From positions 1 through 14,504 of the forward strand of contig JALTGF010000025.1 of NCBI GenBank assembly GCA_027077325.1: a DNA stretch of 14,504 nucleotides. Direction: 5' to 3'. The first letter of the stretch is position 1. Each line of letters opens with the position of its first letter. This DNA comes from an archaeon (lineage in GTDB: Archaea > Undinarchaeota > Undinarchaeia > Undinarchaeales > JALTGF01). Shown one piece after another: positions 5,950 through 13,118 of the stretch. A program made the translations under genes and the position numbers. Under the pieces are notes generated by a model. The model did not search any database and was not told the origin of the DNA. It saw only the letters and a list, made by a program, of their open reading frames with translations.

Positions 5950-7315
5950 TATGTTTCTTTATTATCTGTTTAGCCAACCAGAAATCAAATTCAGATTCAA
6001 TATGGAGTGATTCTTCCTTATCCATCAAGATATTCCCAACACTGTTCCCAAGAATGTCTCCGGTTTTCAAGTTTTCAGGTTTAAATACATATATAGCCCC
6101 ATTTTCCCTATACATAGTTTCTCTGTCTTTCTTTAAAAGTCGCTTTCTAAATGTGACTGGTTCTAACCCATGCTTTCCTGGCTTCCAGAAGAAATGTTCG
6201 TCTTCTGTAACGCTAATAACCGAGTCAGTGTCATAAATCATCAGGGTATTTATTGCTTCCGTGATGTGTTCCTCTTTTTTAAATGGGTTTGGGACATGTA
6301 ATACTGCAACAATATCTGGGGTCCATCCCTCTTCTTTTTTTAAGTAATCTAACGTGTGTTTTACAACGGCTTCAATTCCAACGCCAAAACTTGCTAATTT
6401 CTTCGGCCTTAAAAATGGAACTTCTGCCCCATATCTCTTTGCAACTTCAGCAATTTCTTCATCATCTGTAGAAACAATCAGCCGGTCAATTAGTTTGCAT
6501 TTCTTTGCTTCTTCAATTGTATATGCAATTAGGGGCTTTCTGCCAAGTTTTCTCAAAGCAAGTTTCCCTTTTATCCTTGATTTCGCTCTTGCCGGTACTA
6601 TCGCTAAAATCTTATGGTCTCCTATTTTTATGTTTGCAATTCTCTTTTTTATATCTCTTCTGGCAGCCATTTTAGGTTTCATGTTTGTTGACATACTGCC
6701 AGAATGCCTTCTGTAATACATTAAAGGCAAGTTTATGTTATGGACTTTGAACTTCTTAGTGAACTTTGTCCAAAAATCATAATCTTCCTGATACCTCAGT
6801 GCTTCGTTATATCCTCCGACTGCATCATAGCATTTTCTTCTATACATTGCCCCAGCTGCAAGTGGGGGCCTATCCAATGTTTTTATTTCTTTGCCAAGTT
6901 TCATTAACCGCTTATAACTAATTAAAACTCCTTCATCATCAATTTCAAAGTAATCTGCATAGACCATTCCGATTTCAGGATGCCTGTCTAAGTAGTTGCT
7001 TTCAACAAGCAAAATATTCTCGTCAAAATAATCATCCGCATCAAGCCTAATTATGTACTCTCCTTTAGATGCTTTAATCCCTGCATTTGAGGCAGCGGCA
7101 AGCCCAACGCCGTTAAGTGTTACAATCTTTATTTTCCTTGGGTATCTCTTCTTGTATCTTTTCAATATTCTTGGCGTCTCATCAGTGCTCCCGTCATCTA
7201 CAATAACAATCTCGTAGTTGTCAAAATTTTGATTTAGCGCAGAATCTATGCACTCTTTCAAGTACTTTGCATAATTGTGCGCTGTTATGATGATGCTTAC
7301 TTTTGGCTTATTCAT
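5936..7315 (-). CDS. Fusion of GT2 glycosyltransferase and NeuA-like cytidylyltransferase domain
   Basis: A 459-residue two-domain protein. Residues 1 to about 220 are a GT2 (GT-A fold) glycosyltransferase: VSIIITAHNYAKYLKE, IVIVDDGSTDET (36-47), the nucleotide/metal motif RLDADD (90-95), AGAMYRR and the acid-base segment YQEDYDFW (175-182). Residues about 233-459 are a NeuA-like domain with STDDEEIA (282-289) and ENGAIYVF (404-411). The CTP loop is abnormal: VPARAKSRIKGK (240-251) lacks the GGSKG core, and the metal motif is HIESEFD (438-444) with His in place of the first Asp. The second domain may therefore be inactive or use another substrate. A sugar could be activated and transferred by one chain, but this is inference. 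It overlaps spsF-like by 8 nt and neuA by 14 nt. No membrane segment is evident. Confidence 0.88.
   Translation of the reverse strand: MNKPKVSIIITAHNYAKYLKECIDSALNQNFDNYEIVIVDDGSTDETPRILKRYKKRYPRKIKIVTLNGVGLAAASNAGIKASKGEYIIRLDADDYFDENILLVESNYLDRHPEIGMVYADYFEIDDEGVLISYKRLMKLGKEIKTLDRPPLAAGAMYRRKCYDAVGGYNEALRYQEDYDFWTKFTKKFKVHNINLPLMYYRRHSGSMSTNMKPKMAARRDIKKRIANIKIGDHKILAIVPARAKSRIKGKLALRKLGRKPLIAYTIEEAKKCKLIDRLIVSTDDEEIAEVAKRYGAEVPFLRPKKLASFGVGIEAVVKHTLDYLKKEEGWTPDIVAVLHVPNPFKKEEHITEAINTLMIYDTDSVISVTEDEHFFWKPGKHGLEPVTFRKRLLKKDRETMYRENGAIYVFKPENLKTGDILGNSVGNILMDKEESLHIESEFDFWLAKQIIKKHNEKN
6401..6538 (-). repeat. 138-bp near-identical block, copy 2 (inside the fusion gene)
   Basis: Second copy of the block at 5725-5862, in the same orientation, encoding fusion residues 260-305. 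Six mismatches, four of them silent. The copies lie 676 bp apart in the same operon. Confidence 0.92.
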
Positions 7316-8087
7316 TGTCTTTTATTGTAATTTTAATTTTAGGGCCTTCACAGGTTTTAACAATCTCTTTTCCTATATTCCTTGGTCTTACGCTTAAATT
7401 TATTTTTCTAAGTTCAGGATTTTTATCAAGTAGCTCAATAATTTCCTTTAATTTTATTTCGTACAAGTCCTTTCCAAGTTTTTTCTCAATCTCTCTCATT
7501 AGATTTAAGTCTTCTGGGGTGTCAATTGTTAACCTGTAACCGGGGCGTTTAACACTTTCATCTGCTTCCACTTTTTCTACCTTAAAGAAATTTGTTTTGA
7601 AATAAAGAGTCATGTATTCGCTTTGGTTTGGATCATAAGCAAGTTCATGTGCTTTTCTCAAGGCATCAACAGTCATAACCTCTGCCTTTGTCCCGCGTGG
7701 GAGCCCTTCTGTGTAAACATACTCTGCATTTGTCTCTCTCTGTTTTTCAATCATTCTGTCTATATATTCTGGATCTGTCAATGGATTGTCTCCTGTTACT
7801 CTTACAATAACGTCTGCATTCACACTCTCAGCAGCTTTTATGAATCTCTCAAGAACATCCTCTTCAGAGCCGGCAAAAATTTTAATTCCTTTCTTTTCTG
7901 CATACCTCAATAAAATCTGGTCATCAGGATGAGTTGATGTGCACAAAATAATCTCGTCGGCTTTTTTGCACTTTTTCAAGCGGTCAATTAAGTGTTCAAT
8001 TAATGTTTGCGATCCTATCTTCTCTAGTGCTTTCCTCGGAAGGCGCGTTGATTTCAACCTTACGGCAATTAAAATCGCAACTTTCAT
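7308..8087 (-). CDS. SpsF-like cytidylyltransferase
   Basis: A 259-residue nucleotidyltransferase of the SpsF/glycosyltransferase-related cytidylyltransferase family, which activates sugars made by NeuB-like enzymes such as spore-coat SpsE. Visible motifs are ILIAVRLKSTRLPRKAL (5-21) for nucleotide binding, AGSEEDVLERF (72-82), VRVTGDNPLTDPEYID (95-110), LPRGTKAEV (129-137), SEYMTLYF (156-163) and YRLTIDTPEDLNLM (184-197). Residues after about 228 form a short basic tail. It starts inside the stop of the upstream NeuB-like gene as ATGA and ends 8 nt into the fusion gene, so it is tightly coupled to both. I infer that it activates the product of the adjacent NeuB-like protein. The nucleotide (CTP expected) and the sugar are not shown by sequence. 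Confidence 0.85.
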   Translation of the reverse strand: MKVAILIAVRLKSTRLPRKALEKIGSQTLIEHLIDRLKKCKKADEIILCTSTHPDDQILLRYAEKKGIKIFAGSEEDVLERFIKAAESVNADVIVRVTGDNPLTDPEYIDRMIEKQRETNAEYVYTEGLPRGTKAEVMTVDALRKAHELAYDPNQSEYMTLYFKTNFFKVEKVEADESVKRPGYRLTIDTPEDLNLMREIEKKLGKDLYEIKLKEIIELLDKNPELRKINLSVRPRNIGKEIVKTCEGPKIKITIKDNE

Positions 8088-9103
8088 CTTACTAAACCAA
8101 GCGTTATTGGCTGGTCCTTTTTGATTTTTTTCTTTGCTCTTTTTCCAATTACTCTGTTGGCATCTTTTGGGCTTAAGCCGTGCATTGCTCTCTTAAAAGC
8201 AATTTTTTTAAGCGTTATTTTTTCGTTTTTGTCAATATCCTCCCTAGCAACAATTGACTTTTTCATAATCTTCCTGTATCCTTTTTCCTGCTTGCTAAGA
8301 ACAATTTTCCCAGTGCCGATTGCCCTCTCAACTTCCCTTACAAGTTTAACAAATCTTTCCAATTCTTTTGGATTTAAAGAAGAATAGTAATCCCTGCCTT
8401 TCTTTGACCGATCTAAAGTAAAGTGCTTTTCAATTACACAAGCACCGAATCCAATTGCCACCAATGGAACTATAAAAGCAAGTTCAGAGTCAGCATCTAC
8501 GTGGTCAGAAATCCCTACTGGCAGGTTAAATTTTTCCCTCAAAGTTTTAATTGCTTTTAAGTTTGTGTTTTCAATTTTTGTAGGGTTCCCCTGGAATCCA
8601 TGCATTAAAATTATTTTACTATTCCCATTTTTTCTTATCTCACTAATTGCATATCCAATCTCATTTAAAGTTGAGCCGCCAACTCCTAGAAAAATTGGCT
8701 TTTTCTTTTTAGCAACTGCTTTAAGCATGTATGGGTTTGTTAAGTTTGTTGAATGAATCTTAAATGCAATCGCGCCAAGCTTTTTGGCAATGTTTAAACT
8801 CGGAAGGTCAAAAACATCAGCAATTAGTTTTACATTTAATTCCTTTGCATATGAAAATGCTTCTTTCCACTCCTCTTCAGTTAGCTCAATTTCATGAAAA
8901 GATTTGTGTTTTGGATGGCTTTTAGCAACAAGCTCATCTGCTTTAAAAATTTGCACTTTTAATGCATCTACACCTGTTTTAGAGCCTGCTTTAATCAGTT
9001 TCTTTAAAATTGAAATCTTGCCCTCGTGCGCGGAAGCAATCTCACCAATTATGTAAACTCTCTGGTTTTCTCCAATAAATTTTCTAGAAATTTTAATTTT
9101 CAT
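8084..9103 (-). CDS. Divergent NeuB-like synthase (SpsE-type), second paralogue
   Basis: A 339-residue NeuB-family protein, expected to condense phosphoenolpyruvate with a sugar. Barrel motifs are GEIASAHEG (20-28, E21 catalytic type), LKVQIFKADEL (48-58), KIHSTNLTN (115-123), GVGGST (140-145), GISDH (197-201) and EKHFTLDR (225-232); both metal histidines (H201, H227) remain. The SAF domain (about 278-339) keeps R305, aligned with R318 of the other NeuB. Odd points: the KIxSG(E/D) motif has Asn120 instead of an acid, SAHEG replaces SNHNG, and QGNPTKIENTN replaces the usual AYPTP segment. These suggest a different substrate from neuB. It overlaps the radical SAM gene by 11 nt and the spsF-like gene by 4 nt, and is most likely that enzyme's partner. 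Confidence 0.88.
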   Translation of the reverse strand: MKIKISRKFIGENQRVYIIGEIASAHEGKISILKKLIKAGSKTGVDALKVQIFKADELVAKSHPKHKSFHEIELTEEEWKEAFSYAKELNVKLIADVFDLPSLNIAKKLGAIAFKIHSTNLTNPYMLKAVAKKKKPIFLGVGGSTLNEIGYAISEIRKNGNSKIILMHGFQGNPTKIENTNLKAIKTLREKFNLPVGISDHVDADSELAFIVPLVAIGFGACVIEKHFTLDRSKKGRDYYSSLNPKELERFVKLVREVERAIGTGKIVLSKQEKGYRKIMKKSIVAREDIDKNEKITLKKIAFKRAMHGLSPKDANRVIGKRAKKKIKKDQPITLGLVR

Positions 9104-10109
9104 TTACTTTCTTTTTCTTCCAGTCATAACTAATCTTCAAAGTGCAGTTCTTGCAAAGCGGAATCTCGTTTAATCTTCTTTCCTTGTGCATTTGCCTAAA
9201 CTTTCTAAGCGGCTCGCCATTCCAAATTTCTTTAATTGTTTGCTTATTTGCATCTCCAACTGGGTTCAAGTTCATCCAGTCAAAGCAGCAAGGAAGTGCA
9301 GTCCCGTCAAATGCAACCATTAATCTTTGGAATGGCTGCGGGCAAGGAAGCCTGCCAGTAGGATACCACTCAGTTTTTATTCCGCGGCTGTCCTTCTCAC
9401 CGCGATTTGAGTAATCTAAAACTGCTATATAATCAACAATTGGCCTCCACATCTCAACAAATTTGTTGATCTCTTTTGCAGTGTCCTGCATTTTAACTGT
9501 CTGAACCCTAACAAACGGCTTTCTAAGTTTTCTCTCATTTCTTAGGTTAATCATCCTTTTTATGTTGTTCACAAGAATATCATAATCTGCACCACGTCTA
9601 ATTTTCTCATATGTTTTCTTTGTTGCACCGTCCATTGAGAAAATAATCTTGTCAAGCCCAGCATCTATCAGCCCCTTTGCAAGTTTTTCAGTTAGGAGCT
9701 GCCCATTGGTATTAAACATAACCTCAATAACACCCTTTTCTTTTGCATATCTTACCATGTCCACAATTTTTGGATGCATAAGTGGTTCTCCTCTCCAGTT
9801 TAACTTTATTGATTTTAATCCATTTTTAGAGCCCTCGTCAATTATTTTCTTGAACAATTTAAAGTCCATGTACCCTTTCTTAAAAGAATTTGGTGCAGTG
9901 CTTTGGAAGCACATTATACACCTTAAGTTGCAAAAGGATGTGCTCTCTAAATCAATATGTGTAGGAAAACTAAATGGGATCTTGTATTTTCCTGCAATGT
10001 CCCATCTCAATCTATAAAGTCGATAGGGTAAGTCAAGCCCTATTTTTAGTTCTTCTCTTAACTTTCTTTTCAGGTCCCAAACTTCATGGTATGATTGTTG
10101 TTTTACCAT
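9093..10109 (-). CDS. Radical SAM/SPASM-domain protein
   Basis: A cytoplasmic iron-sulfur enzyme that cleaves S-adenosylmethionine to start radical chemistry. I chose ATG 10109-10107 (338 residues, 7-nt overlap with the upstream gene); the alternative is a TTG 18 nt upstream without a ribosome site. The cluster motif is C60-x3-C64-x2-C67 (SFCNLRCIMCFQ), followed by the WRGEPLMHP glycine-motif region and IIFSMDGAT. The C-terminal SPASM-like region has C256, C274, C275 and the pair C319/C322, preceding a basic tail; these could hold one or more extra clusters. The substrate is unknown. It sits between a GT-B-like transferase and a NeuB-like synthase, so a sugar or glycan substrate is plausible, but peptide or protein modification cannot be excluded. 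Confidence 0.86.
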   Translation of the reverse strand: MVKQQSYHEVWDLKRKLREELKIGLDLPYRLYRLRWDIAGKYKIPFSFPTHIDLESTSFCNLRCIMCFQSTAPNSFKKGYMDFKLFKKIIDEGSKNGLKSIKLNWRGEPLMHPKIVDMVRYAKEKGVIEVMFNTNGQLLTEKLAKGLIDAGLDKIIFSMDGATKKTYEKIRRGADYDILVNNIKRMINLRNERKLRKPFVRVQTVKMQDTAKEINKFVEMWRPIVDYIAVLDYSNRGEKDSRGIKTEWYPTGRLPCPQPFQRLMVAFDGTALPCCFDWMNLNPVGDANKQTIKEIWNGEPLRKFRQMHKERRLNEIPLCKNCTLKISYDWKKKKVNEN

Positions 10110-11995
10110 TTTTCTATCAATTTGCAAACGCGTTCAGTTGCCTTCCCGTCTATTTTGTAAACGCGCTCATAGACAAACTTTTTCCTTCTCTCCTCTAGTT
10201 TTTTCCTTATGTTTTTGTTGTATAAAGCACCTTTTATTGCACTTTTTAATTTGCTGAGGTCATAAACTCCAATAGCAGCGCCGCTTTTTGCATAAGGTAC
10301 TGGATCAGGCTTTCCAGTTGGGTTTATAGTTATCACTGGCTTATTTAAAATCATTGCTTCAAGTGCAGTTGTTGACCAAGCCGTTAACATTAACTCGCAG
10401 GAATAAAGCAATTCATTTGTGTCCATTTGGGTTCCAATTAAAGAAACCTCAGCCCCTTTTTCTTTTGCAACTTCCTCGTAAAAGTTTTTTAGTTGATCAC
10501 GTGGATGCAGTTTTGCAACTAAATAAATCTCCTTAAATTCTTTTACTGCTTCAAAAATTGCTCCAGGAAGTTTCTTTGCATATTCTATTGGAATTGGCTG
10601 GGTTGCCCACACCACTAATTTTTTCTCAGGTTCAATGCCCAGCTCTTTGTAAACTTTTTCTTTGTTAAAGAACCTCTCCGGATTTGCAAAAATATCATAT
10701 CTTGGCGAGCCAGTTACAACAACTTTGCTTTTTGGATAAAAACTATTTTCTGTTAAAATTTTCTTGTCAATCGGGCCATAAACTGCAGTTATGTCTGGTA
10801 TTGGATAACTTTTCAAATCCTCTTTTAAGTGATAATACGCCGGATGATATGGCTTAATCATCCCATGTTGCATCGCCACTACTTTGACTCTGTTTTTGCG
10901 GGCGGCAATCACTATTGCCCTCCCAAGGGCGTTTGCCTCAAATGTCATAAAAAGAACTTTTGGCTTAATTTTTTCAATTGCACTCCTTGTTGTTTCAAAA
11001 TCTTTTGCAAAACTTGGCAATCTCTTCTTAAATGCAAATTTTATCCTATTTTTTAAAAATGGCCAGAGGTCAACCCCACTATAATTCAATGTATTTTTAA
11101 AAATGTCACTCTTTTTCAAGAAATCCCATCCCTCCAATATTTTTTTCCTATCTTTTTTGATCCTTTCTTTTGTGTTTTTGTCATAGTAATATTCAAAAGG
11201 CGTGTTAAAGTATCTCTTTTCAATTATTTTTTTAACACCTACTGTCGGAGTCCAATCGTAGTCAATTCCTGAAATCTTGTGCTTTTTCATTAAGTAGTCA
11301 ATAACCTGTTGTGAAACCCTGTCGCCTTTTTTTGTCTTTCCTTCAGGGACTGAAATTGTTGTCCAGCAATCTCCATATGTAACAACTAAAATCTTTCCTT
11401 TTCTTTCTTTTCTAACTAGCAATTTTGAAAACAGGTGCCTAAGGAAAAATTTTAAGTTCTTGAGGTACGCCTCAACAAAGTACGGCTTTGCAGATTCAAT
11501 AAAACCTGAAAATGAGGTCGATTTTTTTAGGTAGTCAAATTTAATCTCTTTCAATTTGCAAATTTTTTCAGCAACTTTCCCAAGAAGTGTGTTTGCATCT
11601 TCTACTACGATTTTACTTGGCTTTTCAACAGAAATAATTAATTTAAGAAGTTCTATGTCCTCAAAAATTTCAACCAAACTGTTTCTGTAGTATGGTGTTC
11701 TGTGAAGCCATCTGTCAATAAACCACCACCAAGAGTATGGCTCTGTTATCTCAAGCATCTCTCTTAAGGACTTCCCATTTTCGAGTGTCCGGTTTGACCA
11801 AAAATTTAAGAAATCGAGCGCTTTTTTACTTATATCCTCCTCAATTTGTTTCCTATAGTTCTGAATGTCATTTTTTAAAAATCCTTTGGTGTTTGAAATA
11901 TTTTTCTTATATATTACTAAAGTGCCTCTTTCAATTTTCTGCCTAAACTTGCCAAAATCCGTTTCGTTTTCAAGAATCAAGATGTTTTTAACCAT
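10103..11995 (-). CDS. Large GT-B-like glycan transferase, exact activity unknown
   Basis: A 630-residue protein. Residues about 1-195 are an N-terminal region I do not recognise, with an aromatic patch SWWWFIDRW (88-96). Residues about 200-630 look like a GT-B fold of the type seen in CDP-glycerol glycerophosphotransferases, capsule export-linked transferases and UDP-GlcNAc 2-epimerase relatives: GKILVVTYGD, KVLFMTFEANALGRA (346-360), AMQHG (374-378), TGSPRYD (428-434), KLHPRD (495-500) and AWSTTALEAMILNKPVITIN (539-558). The last segment is the usual donor-binding C-terminal element. There is no signal peptide or clear membrane segment. Its position beside two CMP-sugar branches makes it a candidate nonulosonate transferase, by inference only. 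It overlaps the radical SAM genes on both sides (8 nt and 7 nt). Confidence 0.72.
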   Translation of the reverse strand: MVKNILILENETDFGKFRQKIERGTLVIYKKNISNTKGFLKNDIQNYRKQIEEDISKKALDFLNFWSNRTLENGKSLREMLEITEPYSWWWFIDRWLHRTPYYRNSLVEIFEDIELLKLIISVEKPSKIVVEDANTLLGKVAEKICKLKEIKFDYLKKSTSFSGFIESAKPYFVEAYLKNLKFFLRHLFSKLLVRKERKGKILVVTYGDCWTTISVPEGKTKKGDRVSQQVIDYLMKKHKISGIDYDWTPTVGVKKIIEKRYFNTPFEYYYDKNTKERIKKDRKKILEGWDFLKKSDIFKNTLNYSGVDLWPFLKNRIKFAFKKRLPSFAKDFETTRSAIEKIKPKVLFMTFEANALGRAIVIAARKNRVKVVAMQHGMIKPYHPAYYHLKEDLKSYPIPDITAVYGPIDKKILTENSFYPKSKVVVTGSPRYDIFANPERFFNKEKVYKELGIEPEKKLVVWATQPIPIEYAKKLPGAIFEAVKEFKEIYLVAKLHPRDQLKNFYEEVAKEKGAEVSLIGTQMDTNELLYSCELMLTAWSTTALEAMILNKPVITINPTGKPDPVPYAKSGAAIGVYDLSKLKSAIKGALYNKNIRKKLEERRKKFVYERVYKIDGKATERVCKLIEKW

Positions 11996-13118
11996 TGTTT
12001 GCTAATCTTATCAGGGTTTTGTCATCATAAACCATTGAGTCAACCAAGTTGCAGGAGTGCGTGCAGAAACAAGCTCTCGTCTGTTTTCTCATTTCATTTG
12101 CTTCCGCAGAATTCCAAAGCTTTTTAAAGTTGTAGTTAAAGTCGCGAACATTTGCAAACGGCTTTGTCATTTCACAAATTGCAACCTTTCCGTCAGGATA
12201 AAGAACCCCATCTAATTTACCGGCTAAGCATTTAACTGCTGGTCTCTTGTGCTGAAGCATCTCTATTGAATACTTGAACTTTAACTTTTGAATTTCTTTA
12301 TATAACGGATCTTCATACTCCAAAGTGTCCAAAATTTTGTAAATCTCCCACATCTGGTCAAAAGTAGGAAGCAAAACTTCCTTGTCCTCTGGGTCAAAGT
12401 CACTTAAAACCTTTGGATTTATATTAAAAACACTAAAATGGGCGCCCCTAACTAGCTGGAACTTGTGGTCAACATGCAAGGTCTTGACAAATTTTATCAA
12501 TGGCTTAACTTCTCTGTAATTCTTGTTTGTAATTGTTGTAATAACATAACTGTGAAGCCCCGGATATTTTTTCTTCAATTCATTAAGCATTTTTACGCTT
12601 TCTACGGCTTTGTCGAAAATTCCCGGAACACCCCTAAACTTATCATGGAACTTTCGCATCCCATCTATTGAAATTTGCACATGCAGGTCAATGTCTGGGA
12701 GCCTCTTAAATGCGTTTTCAATATGGTTCTTTAAAATTTCAGTCATTGAACCGTTTGTTGGAAGCGTAAATTTTTTGACACCGTTGTTTTTATAAAATGT
12801 TTTCATTATCTCAACAAGATCATCCCTCAAAATTGCCTCTCCCCCCGTTAAGCTCATGCTCTCAATTGGTCCCATAGATGCTGAAACTTTCTTAATTTCT
12901 TCAAGAGACATCTCGTTCATATGCGATCTTATGTCCCTCCAATAGAAGCAGTGCGCGCAGCGGGCATTACACCGGTGGGTCACAAAGTAAACTAACTTTG
13001 AAGGTGTTTTTAACTTCATCACCCTAGCAAGCCGGCGCTTGTTTATAAATCTTATAGCAAAATCCCTAACTGGTTTTGGGACTTTCTTCACTATTGGATA
13101 AATTTTTGAGTAATCCAT
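11988..13118 (-). CDS. Radical SAM protein with a SPASM/twitch-like C-terminus
   Basis: 376 residues. The SAM-cluster motif is C50-x3-C54-x2-C57 (RCNARCAHCFYW), followed by MSLTGGEAILRDD (88-100), LPTNGS (119-124) and VQISIDG (147-153), the standard radical SAM barrel landmarks. The C-terminal region has C297, C315, C350, C352 and C356, enough for at least one auxiliary cluster as in PqqE/anSME-like proteins. The N-terminus (1-40) is basic and amphipathic and might touch a membrane. It starts within the stop of the GT2 gene as TAATG and overlaps the next gene by 8 nt. It is not a close copy of the other radical SAM protein in the operon. Substrate unknown; oxidation or deoxygenation of a sugar, or peptide modification, are both possible. 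Confidence 0.87.
   Translation of the reverse strand: MDYSKIYPIVKKVPKPVRDFAIRFINKRRLARVMKLKTPSKLVYFVTHRCNARCAHCFYWRDIRSHMNEMSLEEIKKVSASMGPIESMSLTGGEAILRDDLVEIMKTFYKNNGVKKFTLPTNGSMTEILKNHIENAFKRLPDIDLHVQISIDGMRKFHDKFRGVPGIFDKAVESVKMLNELKKKYPGLHSYVITTITNKNYREVKPLIKFVKTLHVDHKFQLVRGAHFSVFNINPKVLSDFDPEDKEVLLPTFDQMWEIYKILDTLEYEDPLYKEIQKLKFKYSIEMLQHKRPAVKCLAGKLDGVLYPDGKVAICEMTKPFANVRDFNYNFKKLWNSAEANEMRKQTRACFCTHSCNLVDSMVYDDKTLIRLANNG

Noticed and set aside
10110..10127. TTG start adding six residues to the second radical SAM gene
   Set aside because: A rare start codon without a ribosome site; the ATG at 10109 gives a short overlap like the other junctions.
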